Assembly (NCBI RefSeq): GCF_003815975.1
Contig: NZ_CP033932.1
Coordinates: 186,001 to 250,000 of the forward strand
Length of the DNA: 64,000 bases
Origin: Chryseobacterium bernardetii
GTDB lineage: Bacteria; Bacteroidota; Bacteroidia; Flavobacteriales; Weeksellaceae
Reading direction: 5' to 3'
Numbering within the stretch: position 1 is the stretch's first letter; each line of letters begins with the position of its first letter. The notes below the pieces were generated by a model. That model saw nothing but the letters and a program-made list of their open reading frames with translations. It was not told where the DNA came from and ran no database searches. The translations under genes were made by a program, and so were the position numbers. Shown piece by piece: positions 50,101-58,674 of this stretch.

Positions 50101-51096
50101 ATGATAAAAATAGGCAATATAGAACTGCCGGAATTTCCACTTTTGCTGGCTCCAATGGAAGACGTAAGTGATCCTCCGTTCAGACGTTTATGTAAAATGC
50201 ACGGTGCAGATTTAATGTATTCGGAATTTATTTCTTCCGAAGGGTTAATTCGTGATGCCATCAAGAGCCGTAAAAAACTGGATATCTTCGATTATGAAAG
50301 ACCAGTCGGAATACAGATCTTCGGTGGTGATGAAGAAGCGATGGCCATGTCTGCGAGAATTGTAGAAACAGTAAACCCTGACCTGGTAGACATTAATTTT
50401 GGCTGCCCTGTAAAAAAAGTGGTATGTAAAGGAGCCGGAGCCGGAGTTTTAAAAGATATTGACCTTATGGTTCGTCTTACAAAAGCTGTAGTAAATTCTA
50501 CTCATCTTCCCGTAACAGTTAAAACCCGCCTGGGATGGGACAGTACCTGCATTAATATTGACGAAGTGGCAGAGCGTCTTCAGGAAACAGGAATCAAAGC
50601 GCTTACCATACATGCAAGAACCCGTGCACAAATGTACAAGGGAGAAGCAGATTGGGAGCATATTTCAAGAATTAAGCAAAATCCCAATATTGAAATTCCG
50701 ATTTTCGGAAATGGTGATATAGATTCACCGGAAAAGGCACTTGAGTATAAACAGAAGTATGCTTGTGACGGAATTATGATAGGACGTGCAGCTATTGGAT
50801 ATCCCTGGATATTCAATGAGATCAAGCATTTCTTTAAAACAGGTGAGCATTTGCCAGCTCCTACTATTTCAGACCGATTATTAGCAGTTCGTCAGCATGC
50901 TGAATGGAGTGCTGAATGGAAAGGGGAAAGATTAGGATTGGTAGAAATGAGACAACATTACAGCAACTATTTCAGAGGTATCCCTCACTTCAAGGACTTC
51001 AGAAAAAGATTCCTGGAAGTTTTCACCTTAGAAGAAATGGATGCCCTGATTAAGGAAACCCAGCAATTCTACGAAGAATATCAGGCTCAGGCATAA
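50101..51096 (+). CDS. dusB: tRNA-dihydrouridine synthase
   Basis: A 331-residue flavoenzyme that reduces uridine to dihydrouridine in the tRNA D-loop. The motifs LLAPMEDVSDPPFRRLC (residues 14-30), DINFGCPVKKVVCKGAGAG with the catalytic cysteine, and FGNGDIDSPEKALEY with CDGIMIGRAAIGYPWIF are complete. Length is normal. It is monocistronic: a promoter overlaps the start and a hairpin terminator follows the stop. Confidence 0.96.
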   Translation: MIKIGNIELPEFPLLLAPMEDVSDPPFRRLCKMHGADLMYSEFISSEGLIRDAIKSRKKLDIFDYERPVGIQIFGGDEEAMAMSARIVETVNPDLVDINFGCPVKKVVCKGAGAGVLKDIDLMVRLTKAVVNSTHLPVTVKTRLGWDSTCINIDEVAERLQETGIKALTIHARTRAQMYKGEADWEHISRIKQNPNIEIPIFGNGDIDSPEKALEYKQKYACDGIMIGRAAIGYPWIFNEIKHFFKTGEHLPAPTISDRLLAVRQHAEWSAEWKGERLGLVEMRQHYSNYFRGIPHFKDFRKRFLEVFTLEEMDALIKETQQFYEEYQAQA

Positions 51097-51101
51097 AAAT
51101 A

Positions 51102-51133
51102 AAAACCATCAAATTAAATTGATGGTTTTTTTA
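51102..51133. terminator. Bidirectional terminator between dusB and deoC
   Basis: AAACCATCAA and TTGATGGTTT form a 10-bp stem flanked by A5 and T7. It lies between converging stops. Confidence 0.92.
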
Positions 51134-51152
51134 TTGTTATTAAATATCAAAC

Positions 51153-51896
51153 TTAATATCCGCCAGATGAAGATTCATTTTTAATGAGTGCCAATGCTGA
51201 AGAAGTTCCGATTCTTTTTACTCCCATGCTAATCATTTTTTCAGCATCTTCAGGAGTTCTTACTCCTCCTGCCGCTTTTACAGGAAGTTTCCCAGCGTTA
51301 TCCAACATAATTTTTATTCCTTCAAATGTTGCCCCATTAGGTTTCCCCTCTTGAGTTACATAAAAACCGGTTGATGATTTAACAAAAATATGAGGTAAAT
51401 CATCGGCTGAGAAATTCTCTTCCGCCCAGTTTGAAATATTTTTGGTAAGATCTGCTATCTGTTCATCTGCTAAAGCTGCAATCTCAATAATCCACTTTGC
51501 AATTTTATGGTTTTGCAATGCAAGCTTTGTACATTTTACAAACTCTTCTTTTACCAAATCAATATTTCCCTGAAGGTAAGCATTATAATTAATTACAAAA
51601 TCCAATTCATCAGCACCATCCTCAATAGCTTTTGAAGCTTCTGCAAGTTTCTCTTCTATTGAGTAAGTTCCTTCATGGAATCCTATTACAGTTCCTACTA
51701 CAACATTTGAATTTTTCTCCTGAATATATTTTTTAATCTCTGCTACATAATCCGGTCTGATCATTACCGCAAAAATACCATTATCAATGGCTTCCTGTGT
51801 AAGTTTCTTATCAAGCTGAAGAGTTTCTTCATGAGAAATTCCTGATTGTTCCGGTGTCTTCAAGTAGGTTGAATCCAAATATTGGGCTATGTTCAT
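51153..51896 (-). CDS. deoC: Deoxyribose-phosphate aldolase
   Basis: A 247-residue class I aldolase that splits deoxyribose 5-phosphate to glyceraldehyde 3-phosphate and acetaldehyde. The Schiff-base lysine lies in FVKSSTGF, and the proton-relay lysine is in LPVKAAGGVRTPEDA. The motif DFVINYNAYLQGN is typical. It starts 4 bp after the stop of the Lrp-type regulator, so the two genes form an operon and the regulator may control nucleoside catabolism (inference). Confidence 0.96.
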   Translation of the reverse strand: MNIAQYLDSTYLKTPEQSGISHEETLQLDKKLTQEAIDNGIFAVMIRPDYVAEIKKYIQEKNSNVVVGTVIGFHEGTYSIEEKLAEASKAIEDGADELDFVINYNAYLQGNIDLVKEEFVKCTKLALQNHKIAKWIIEIAALADEQIADLTKNISNWAEENFSADDLPHIFVKSSTGFYVTQEGKPNGATFEGIKIMLDNAGKLPVKAAGGVRTPEDAEKMISMGVKRIGTSSALALIKNESSSGGY

Positions 51897-51900
51897 ATCG

Positions 51901-52371
51901 TTATACTTTCAATTGTCTATAAATACCTTGTTCCAAAGATATAAAAGTTTCTGTTCTTGTAACTCCTTTCAGCTTTTGAAGTTTGCTGAGAATTTGCATC
52001 AAATGATCATTATCTTTGCAAAGAACTTTAAGGAATATTGTATAATTTCCTGTTGTATAGTGAGCTTCTACTACTTCATTGATATCATGCAAAGATTTTA
52101 CCACTTCAGGATAATGACTTGGCTGATCCAAAAATACTCCTATATAAGAAATCACTTTATACCCGATTTTTTTAGGGTTAAGGAATGAAATTGAGTTTTC
52201 AATAACACCTGCGTGTTCCAGCTTTTTAATTCTTTGATGTACTGCGGTTGTAGAGATCCCAACATTCTTTGATATGTGCGCTAAAGAAGTTTTAGCGTTA
52301 TCCATCAACATATAGATTATTTCTTTGTCAATGGAGTCTAAATGATAGCTTGTGTTGCTCGAATTTTTCAT
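51901..52371 (-). CDS. Lrp/AsnC family transcriptional regulator
   Basis: A 156-residue regulator. The N-terminal winged helix-turn-helix has LDSIDKEIIYMLMDNAKTSLAHISKNVGISTTAVHQRIKKLE (split by family convention), and a RAM ligand-binding domain follows with YIGVFLDQPSHYPEV and GNYTIFLKVLCKD. It starts 27 bp after the EEP nuclease stop and ends 4 bp before deoC on the same strand. The target and ligand are unknown; leucine or other amino acids are usual in the family. Confidence 0.95.
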   Translation of the reverse strand: MKNSSNTSYHLDSIDKEIIYMLMDNAKTSLAHISKNVGISTTAVHQRIKKLEHAGVIENSISFLNPKKIGYKVISYIGVFLDQPSHYPEVVKSLHDINEVVEAHYTTGNYTIFLKVLCKDNDHLMQILSKLQKLKGVTRTETFISLEQGIYRQLKV

Positions 52372-52398
52372 TTTCTACTTTTTTATTATTTATGTTTT

Positions 52399-53334
52399 TT
52401 ATGATAAGCTTTTAAACTTTACAAAAACCGGGAAATGATCGCTGTATCCGCCTAAATACCGGGTACCGGCATACGTTCGGAAAGGTCGTCCTTCAAAATT
52501 CCTGGTCCTGCTGCTGAGTTTTTCAGAATTAAACACACGGGCTTCCTGAAAAGCCAGCGTGGTATTGTCAAGTAGGGATCTCGACATCATAATCTGATCA
52601 TACAGCAATCCAGACTTATAATGAAAAGTAGAATAATTTCTTGTAGAAAACAACTCTTGAAAAGGGTTCATCAAAACCCTCTCATGATTATTGTCATAGA
52701 GAATTTGTACTAAATTTTCATCATCCGGGTTTTCATTAAAATCACCACACAATATTACATGTTCCTTATCAGTATGTACAATTTTCATAATCCGCTGCCG
52801 GATCTCATTTAATATAAAGGTTCTTTTAGGTTTATTGATATCTTTCTCACGCTTAGAGGGAAGATGGGCGGTAAAGACATTAATAATTTCACCTTTATAC
52901 TTAATTTTCGAAAAAAGTACGTCTCTGGTTGTGTCGTAATTTCCAGTGTTTTTATAGGTTATTTCAAAAAAGAAGGTAATGGTTTCAGAATCTATAACCT
53001 CTACTTTATTTTTATCATATAACATGGCTACATCCACCTTTCTTTCATCCATAGAATTATAATGTACAATTCCATATTCAGAATTAAAAGGTTCCATTTT
53101 TATAAGATCTTCCAATACTTTCCTTCCGGAAACTTCAGATAATCCTATAACAAATGGCAATACTCCATTTTCCTCCTTCATCAATTGAAATACATGAGAG
53201 ATTTTAAAAAGTTTATTTTTATATCTCTTCTCATCCCAGTTTCTTAAACCTGACTTTGTAGGATCTAATTTATGGACAGGTTTCGGATCTGGTAAAAATA
53301 AATTTTCTACATTATAAAAAGAGAACAGTTCCAT
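52399..53334 (-). CDS. Endonuclease/exonuclease/phosphatase (EEP) family protein
   Basis: A 311-residue protein of the DNase I-like EEP fold. Motifs include MELFSFYNVENLF at the start, IGLSEVSGRKVLEDL with the metal-binding Glu, VNVFTAHLPSKREKD with a catalytic His, ILCGDFNENPDD, and the final GGYSDHFPVFVKFK. No signal peptide is seen. The ATG at 53334 is preferred; GTG at 53340 is also possible. The likely role is phosphoesterase or nuclease; the substrate is unclear. It is probably the first gene of an EEP-lrp-deoC transcript. Confidence 0.92.
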   Translation of the reverse strand: MELFSFYNVENLFLPDPKPVHKLDPTKSGLRNWDEKRYKNKLFKISHVFQLMKEENGVLPFVIGLSEVSGRKVLEDLIKMEPFNSEYGIVHYNSMDERKVDVAMLYDKNKVEVIDSETITFFFEITYKNTGNYDTTRDVLFSKIKYKGEIINVFTAHLPSKREKDINKPKRTFILNEIRQRIMKIVHTDKEHVILCGDFNENPDDENLVQILYDNNHERVLMNPFQELFSTRNYSTFHYKSGLLYDQIMMSRSLLDNTTLAFQEARVFNSEKLSSRTRNFEGRPFRTYAGTRYLGGYSDHFPVFVKFKSLS

Positions 53335-53708
53335 CAACACGAATTTCTATACTTAAATTAATATGCTCTTTTTCTAATTGTAAATTTATTATTTTTTTTC
53401 AAATCACATTGATTCATCACTATGGAAACAAATCAATTTATAATAAGAAATGCTCCAAATGTAGTAAAAAAAATCAATAAAACTATCAATAGTGAATTAC
53501 ATTTTCAACTATCCTTATTTTTTCTTCAATATATCGGAATTAAATTAATAAATAAAAATTTAAATAACGAAAACAAAAAAGCCAAATAAAGAACCAAAGT
53601 TGCTAATATTTTCCTTCTTACTTACAAAAATAACAAATATTATTCCATTTAATTTGTAGACAAATAGAATAAATAAAAAATAGGATTTAAATCACCTGCA
53701 ACATGGTA
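53335..53708. other. AT-rich intergenic region with one small ORF
   Basis: A 374-bp stretch, very AT-rich. It contains the 55-residue ORF at 53422-53589 and, at about 53642-53676, an imperfect inverted repeat (ATTCCATTTAATTTG against CAAATAGAATAAAT) that may terminate trmD. Nothing else is supported. Confidence 0.45.
53422..53589 (+). CDS. Possible small protein of unknown function
   Basis: A 55-residue ORF starting METNQFIIRNAPNVVKKINK, with a hydrophobic middle (FQLSLFFLQYIGIKL) and a basic N-rich end. It has no recognised family and no clear promoter. It could be a small membrane peptide or a chance frame in AT-rich DNA. Confidence 0.3.
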   Translation: METNQFIIRNAPNVVKKINKTINSELHFQLSLFFLQYIGIKLINKNLNNENKKAK

Positions 53709-54380
53709 TTAAAGGAGATCAGGGCGTTTTTCCTTGGTAATTCTTACCGCTTCATCATGACGCCATTCTTCAATTTTACCAAAATTTCCACTTAATAAAA
53801 CTTTAGGGACCTCTAATCCTTTATACACTTCAGGCCGTGTATAGATTGGTGGTGATAAAAGATCATCCTGAAAACTATCCGTTAAAGCACTTTGCTCATC
53901 ATTTAAAACTCCCGGAAGAAGTCTTATAATAGAATCTGCCAATACACATGCTGCAAGTTCTCCGCCGGTAAGCACATAATCGCCAATGGATATTTCTTTG
54001 GTAATATGCAAGTCTCTTACTCTCTGGTCTATTCCTTTATAGTGACCGCAAAGAAAGATCAGATTATCTTTTATTGAAAGAGAATTGGCTATTTTCTGGT
54101 TCAGAGTTACTCCGTCCGGTGTAAGGTAGATAACCTCATCGTATTCTCTTTGAGACTTTAGTTCTGAGATGCATTTATCCAATGGCTCTACCATCATCAC
54201 CATCCCTGCACCACCTCCATAAGGTTCATCATCAATTTGTCTGTGTTTATTGACTGCCCAGTCTCTCAGGTGATGAAAATGTACTTCTGCCAGCCCTTTA
54301 TCCATTGCCCTTTTTAAAATAGAGGTTTTAAATGGACTTTCCATCAATTCTGGAAGTACGCTTATGATATCAATTCTCAT
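53709..54380 (-). CDS. trmD: tRNA (guanine37-N1)-methyltransferase
   Basis: A 223-residue SPOUT-family enzyme that methylates G37 with S-adenosylmethionine. [25 protein letters not shown] at the start, [18 protein letters not shown], the AdoMet knot region [12 protein letters not shown] and [22 protein letters not shown] are typical (split by family convention). Its ATG overlaps the end of the NDH-2 gene by 4 nt, so the two are co-transcribed. It is not next to rpsP/rimM/rplS, as it is in many bacteria. Confidence 0.97.
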   Translation of the reverse strand: MRIDIISVLPELMESPFKTSILKRAMDKGLAEVHFHHLRDWAVNKHRQIDDEPYGGGAGMVMMVEPLDKCISELKSQREYDEVIYLTPDGVTLNQKIANSLSIKDNLIFLCGHYKGIDQRVRDLHITKEISIGDYVLTGGELAACVLADSIIRLLPGVLNDEQSALTDSFQDDLLSPPIYTRPEVYKGLEVPKVLLSGNFGKIEEWRHDEAVRITKEKRPDLL

Positions 54381-55639
54381 TGTAATGTTCCGTTTTTCTT
54401 AGTAGGTATAATAATTAATCTTAAGGAAGAATCTTTGTTGATATAGCTCCACATCCAGTTAAAGAATATGGCCAGCTTATTTCGAACGCTCAAAATTAAC
54501 ATTAAATGAAGAAACATCCAGAAATACCATGCTAAAAATCCTTGAAATTTTATAAATGGCAAGTCTACAACCGCCCGATGCTTTCCTATGGTGGCTAAAG
54601 AACCTTTGTCATCATATTCATATTCCTTCCATTCGGCCAGATTTTTCTTCAGGAGGTTTTTCCCTAAGTTTTTGGCCTGGTTAATGGCTACATTGGCCAC
54701 CTGTGGATGCCCCTGTGGGTATTTAGGAGTTTCCATATAGGCAATATCCCCAATGGCATATACATTATCATACCCTTTTATTTTGTTGTATCGGTCTACG
54801 ATATACCTGTTTCTTATTAATTTTTCTTCAGGGAAACCGTCAATTACATTTCCTGTAACACCTGCGGCCCAGATTACATTATTAGACGGTATTTGCTTCC
54901 CGCTTCTCAAATGCACTTTGTCTCCGTCATATTCTGTAACAACCTCTCCACTCATAAAGGTTACTCCAAGGTCTTTAAGGTACTTTTCAGATTTCTCCTG
55001 GGCTTCACTGCTCATTACGGCAAGGGGTTTTTCTGTAGAGCTTACCAGAATGATTTTCAGATGATCGAAATTCATATAAGGATAGTCCCTCGGAAGAATA
55101 TCTTTCTTCATTTCTGCAAAGGCACCGGCCAGCTCCACGCCGGTAGGCCCGCTTCCTACAATCACGATATTCCAGTTACCGTCATCACTTCGGCTTTTTT
55201 CAATAATCAGCTTTTCAAACGTCATCAGAACGTGATTTCTGATGCTGATAGCCTCCTGGGTATTCTTCATCCCGAACGCTTTGCCCTCAAGCTCTTTATT
55301 ACCGAAAAAGTTGGTTTTACAGCCTGTGGCAATAATCAGTTTATCGTAAGTAAATTCTGCTTCATCAGTAATAACCTTATTGTTAGCAGCATCAATTTCC
55401 TTTACATCGGTCATTCTGAACTGAGTGTTCCTGGATTGCTGAAAAATCTTTCTGAAAGGGAAAGAAATGTTGGAAGGTTCTATCCTTCCTGAGGCTACCT
55501 GATAAAAAAGCGGCTGAAACATATGGTGATTCATCCGATCCAGAACAATAACCTTTTTGTTCTTGTTATTCAATGTTTTTGCAAGCTGCAGCCCCGCAAA
55601 TCCTCCTCCTATAATGATGATTTTTTCGCGTGTTTCCAT
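54377..55639 (-). CDS. NAD(P)/FAD-dependent oxidoreductase, NDH-2 type
   Basis: A 420-residue flavoprotein. The FAD-binding [13 protein letters not shown] is near residues 10-22 and the NAD-binding [23 protein letters not shown] near 157-175. The third FAD contact is YAIGDIAYM. The C-terminal 80 residues carry two hydrophobic helices ([17 protein letters not shown] and following) that fit membrane attachment. It would oxidise NADH and reduce menaquinone without pumping protons. The ATG at 55639 was chosen; a -7 box TAAATTTG lies 6 nt upstream. Confidence 0.93.
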   Translation of the reverse strand: METREKIIIIGGGFAGLQLAKTLNNKNKKVIVLDRMNHHMFQPLFYQVASGRIEPSNISFPFRKIFQQSRNTQFRMTDVKEIDAANNKVITDEAEFTYDKLIIATGCKTNFFGNKELEGKAFGMKNTQEAISIRNHVLMTFEKLIIEKSRSDDGNWNIVIVGSGPTGVELAGAFAEMKKDILPRDYPYMNFDHLKIILVSSTEKPLAVMSSEAQEKSEKYLKDLGVTFMSGEVVTEYDGDKVHLRSGKQIPSNNVIWAAGVTGNVIDGFPEEKLIRNRYIVDRYNKIKGYDNVYAIGDIAYMETPKYPQGHPQVANVAINQAKNLGKNLLKKNLAEWKEYEYDDKGSLATIGKHRAVVDLPFIKFQGFLAWYFWMFLHLMLILSVRNKLAIFFNWMWSYINKDSSLRLIIIPTKKNGTLQ

Positions 55640-55645
55640 AATACA

Positions 55646-55653
55646 CAAATTTA
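55646..55653 (-). promoter_or_regulatory. TAnnTTTG -7 box for ndh-trmD
   Basis: TAAATTTG on the minus strand ends 6 nt before the ATG at 55639. The 5' leader would be 0-2 nt. Confidence 0.6.
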
Positions 55654-55687
55654 CTGATTTTATTTAGCATTTAGCAGTGAAAAAAGT

Positions 55688-55695
55688 TAGTTTTG
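55688..55695 (+). promoter_or_regulatory. TAnnTTTG -7 box for the GH25 gene
   Basis: TAGTTTTG ends 9 nt before the ATG at 55705. It lies divergently beside the ndh promoter. Confidence 0.6.
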
Positions 55696-55704
55696 CAAAA
55701 CTTT

Positions 55705-56568
55705 ATGACACCGAGAAAGTACACCAAAAAAACTGCCAAACGAGTCCACAAATCCCGTCGGAAGAAGTATTTTTTCCGGAGGTGGGTGATATTGGCAATA
55801 TTAATTATAGCATTGATAGGAACCGGTTTTTATTTAAAACAGACCGTTACTTATTATTATGCCCTGTACTTTAATAAGTTTAAGCATAAAAAACTTCATA
55901 ACAGTGAAAAGGAAGCAGCCAGAATCCAGAGAATTTTAGCCAGTAACCTTGATAAAACCTATGGTTTTGATGTTTCCCACTATCAGAATAAGGAAGATAT
56001 CAGATGGGATAGTCTCAGCATCGGTAACAAAACTATTCCCCTGGAGTTTGTAGTAATGCGGGCAACCATGGGAAATAAAAGTGCGGATAAGCATTTTGAC
56101 GAGTTTTGGGAAATGGCAAAAAAACATGATATGATTCGTGGAGCCTATCATTTTTACAGGGCTGATGAGGATCCGGTGATCCAGGCGAATAATTTCTTAG
56201 CGAATGTAAAACTGGAAAGTGGTGATCTGCCTCCTATTCTGGATATAGAAAAAATTCCGAAACGGAAGACCAATAAAAAATTAGTGGAAGATCTGAAGGT
56301 ATGGTGTAAAATTGTAGAAGAAGCCTACGGTGAGAAACCTATTATTTATACATACTACCATTATTATAAAGATTTTCTGAAAGGCGAATTTGAAGGCTAT
56401 CCTTTATGGCTGGCCAACTATAATGATGTTCCTATTCCATCTCCTGATGATCAGTGGGATTTCTGGCAATTTACAGAAAACGGGATTGTTCACGGAATTA
56501 ACACTAAGGTAGACCTTGATATTTACAATGGTAATTCCTGGTCTCTGAAAAGACTCACTTTAGATTAG
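55705..56568 (+). CDS. Membrane-anchored GH25 lysozyme-like muramidase
   Basis: A 287-residue protein. A very basic cytoplasmic N-terminus (TPRKYTKKTAKRVHKSRRKK) is followed by one transmembrane helix (residues about 29-45) and a GH25 domain. Catalytic-type motifs are YGFDVSHYQNKEDIRWD, VVMRATMGN, GAYHFYRADEDPVIQANNFL, PPILDIEK with the DxE pair, and PLWLANYND. It would cleave the N-acetylmuramic acid-GlcNAc bond of peptidoglycan from the periplasmic side. The ATG at 55705 was chosen; TTG at 55693 lies inside the -7 box. Confidence 0.92.
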   Translation: MTPRKYTKKTAKRVHKSRRKKYFFRRWVILAILIIALIGTGFYLKQTVTYYYALYFNKFKHKKLHNSEKEAARIQRILASNLDKTYGFDVSHYQNKEDIRWDSLSIGNKTIPLEFVVMRATMGNKSADKHFDEFWEMAKKHDMIRGAYHFYRADEDPVIQANNFLANVKLESGDLPPILDIEKIPKRKTNKKLVEDLKVWCKIVEEAYGEKPIIYTYYHYYKDFLKGEFEGYPLWLANYNDVPIPSPDDQWDFWQFTENGIVHGINTKVDLDIYNGNSWSLKRLTLD

Positions 56569-56646
56569 TAAGGCCGGAATGCAGATACCGGAGATTTCCT
56601 TCACTCCAAGTATCAGTTTTAAGCTTATTTTCTAATGATTCAAAAA

Positions 56647-56691
56647 AACTCCTTTTAATCTTCCATGTTGAAATTAAAAGGAGCTTTTTAA
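56647..56691. terminator. Bidirectional terminator
   Basis: AGCTCCTTTTAAT-type arms (CTCCTTTTAAT and ATTAAAAGGAG) form an 11-bp stem between converging genes, flanked by A7 and T5. Confidence 0.88.
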
Positions 56692-56726
56692 ACTTACTGC
56701 CTCTGTCTTCCAGCTTCCTGTTTTTC

Positions 56727-58382
56727 CTACTTCTTACTAAGGAAACTTAGAATATCGGCATTAAGCTGATCCGGTTGTTCATAAGGAACCATATGGGTTG
56801 TATCCTTATAAATTTTCTTTTCAGCGTTTGGAATTTGTTTGGAAATAAATTCTGTATGATCCGGTTTAATTACATCTCTGTCACCAGCAATAACAAGAAC
56901 CTTACTTTTTATTTTATTTAAATCATCTTTACTGATACCTGGCTCTGTCAGCATGATCTTTAGAAGTCTGCGTTCATTAAACGTTTCTCCAGAAGCCATA
57001 TCATTCAGCTGTTTTATCTGGCTGGTAAACCTTTCAATAAGCTTATCTTCTACTCCTTCAGGAAAAGCATTAGCTCCAATAGTTACCAATTTATTAAGAC
57101 GTTCCGGATATTTCAATGCAAATTCAAGGCCTGTATTTCCACCATCACTCCAACCCACGATATTAACTTTATCGAGCTTTAGCTCATCAGCTAATGCTTT
57201 TACATCATCTGCAAATAATTTATATGTAAAATCTTTTTTGGAGGTATCTTTACTTTTCCCCTGTCCTCTTGTATCTACTGCAATTATTTTATACTGCTTG
57301 GACAGCACCGGAATTTGCTGATAATAATCTTTGATACTGCCTGAATTACCGTGAAGCAATACCAGAGGTTCTCCTGTGCCATACACTTCATAATAGAGAT
57401 CGGTATCTTTAAGTTTTAAATATTTTCCGGCAGAATCATTTTTACCATATATGGATTTATCTGCTTCCGCTATATTTTTCGAGTTATCAGCCAACCATGC
57501 CTGGGAGACATCATCGTCTGCATAACCTCCATCATCATCTTTGGTATCTTTTCCGCTTTTATCCATTTTTACATCAATATTAATAGCGGGAGCAGCAATA
57601 GTCATCTTTTTCCAGTCTCCATAGAACTCACGGATAAATCCTGTTTTAAACAATGCCGCACTAATTTTAATATTTCCGTTAAAGGCTTTTAGGAAATTAA
57701 TCCCCACAAAAAATTTACCTTTCACCCAAATGTTATGATCATTAACATCAAGCGTAAATGTTCCGTCTTTAATCATATCTTCAGTAAGCTGTACAGTAAT
57801 CTCTTCATCCAGGATATTTTTATCAGGGTAACCGTCCTTTTCACTGTAAATACTGTATCGCATCAAAACCGGTTCTGTAGAAACATAGCGGGCAATATTC
57901 AAATTAATATTTTTGATTTTAGATCTTTTCTTAGCATTAAATTCCAAGGCTGTTTCACCAAGGAAGCCTGCTTTATCACCTACCGGATTAACGAAATATA
58001 AAATACTTTTGGTTTTTGTTGTTACTCCCCAGTTTTTATCAACCAGCTTTTTAGGTTTAATAGCAATCTCTTTGATTGTTTTGGTTTTCTCATTCAGAAC
58101 TACCTTCTGCTGGTCATGCTTTTTGAACTCCCGTACCGCTTCCTCATACAGTTCATATCCCGGAACCTCTATTTTTACTTTCTGGTCCGGATCCAATCCG
58201 GTAAGATCAATTGAAAAATTTCCTTTGTTATCAGAAATAGTACCGGTAGTTCTCTTTTCTATCCCAATCTTTACATAAGGAACAGGCTGATTTTCATTTT
58301 TAGAAATAATGGTTCCTGAAATTACCTGTGCATTGAAAACCGAAACCGTAAGGATAAAAGATAAAATACTGAGTTTTTCCAT
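56727..58382 (-). CDS. Secreted carboxypeptidase-regulatory / alpha-beta hydrolase fusion
   Basis: A 551-residue exported protein with signal peptide MEKLSILSFILTVSVFNAQ. Residues about 20-100 form a CarboxypepD-regulatory-like module (VISGTIISKNENQPVPYVKIGI, split by family convention). The middle (100-310) is a beta-rich region of unknown family and the C-terminal 240 residues are an alpha/beta hydrolase. Catalytic features are the oxyanion loop LLHGNSGS, the nucleophile elbow GWSDGGNTG, Asp in AGDRDVIKPDH and His in DTTHMVPYEQP. The substrate is unknown. A -7 box TAAGTTTG lies upstream. Confidence 0.88.
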   Translation of the reverse strand: MEKLSILSFILTVSVFNAQVISGTIISKNENQPVPYVKIGIEKRTTGTISDNKGNFSIDLTGLDPDQKVKIEVPGYELYEEAVREFKKHDQQKVVLNEKTKTIKEIAIKPKKLVDKNWGVTTKTKSILYFVNPVGDKAGFLGETALEFNAKKRSKIKNINLNIARYVSTEPVLMRYSIYSEKDGYPDKNILDEEITVQLTEDMIKDGTFTLDVNDHNIWVKGKFFVGINFLKAFNGNIKISAALFKTGFIREFYGDWKKMTIAAPAINIDVKMDKSGKDTKDDDGGYADDDVSQAWLADNSKNIAEADKSIYGKNDSAGKYLKLKDTDLYYEVYGTGEPLVLLHGNSGSIKDYYQQIPVLSKQYKIIAVDTRGQGKSKDTSKKDFTYKLFADDVKALADELKLDKVNIVGWSDGGNTGLEFALKYPERLNKLVTIGANAFPEGVEDKLIERFTSQIKQLNDMASGETFNERRLLKIMLTEPGISKDDLNKIKSKVLVIAGDRDVIKPDHTEFISKQIPNAEKKIYKDTTHMVPYEQPDQLNADILSFLSKK

Positions 58383-58397
58383 GTTAAAAGTTTGATG

Positions 58398-58405
58398 CAA
58401 ACTTA
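58398..58405 (-). promoter_or_regulatory. TAnnTTTG -7 box for the hydrolase fusion
   Basis: TAAGTTTG on the minus strand, 15 bp before the ATG at 58382. Confidence 0.6.
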
Positions 58406-58674
58406 TCTATTTTATCACCATCACTACTCATAAGGCATTATTAAATTTAATCTTCCATTAGTTAAATTTATTCTAAAAAACCTGAACTTCAACCTATGAA
58501 TCCTAAAAACTTTAAATGTTGCCGCCTTTTTACAAATCGCCATGATTTCCTCCCATAAATTATTAAGAAATCATAAATATTCATTTTTATAAGGCCAATT
58601 CCGGAAAATTTTATGGTTACATTTTCGTATTTTTGCGGTTCAGTTCAAAATTAAAATCAAACTATTAATTCCCA
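58406..58674. other. Divergent intergenic region before uup
   Basis: AT-rich spacer with the uup promoter near its right end. No ORF, repeat or RNA is recognised. Confidence 0.5.
58628..58635 (+). promoter_or_regulatory. TAnnTTTG -7 box for uup
   Basis: TATTTTTG lies 39 bp before the ATG at 58675. Confidence 0.6.

Noticed and set aside
54893..55492. 199-codon plus-strand ORF antisense to the NDH-2 gene
   Set aside because: The minus-strand gene has complete FAD and NAD motifs; the antisense frame is cysteine/histidine-rich noise.
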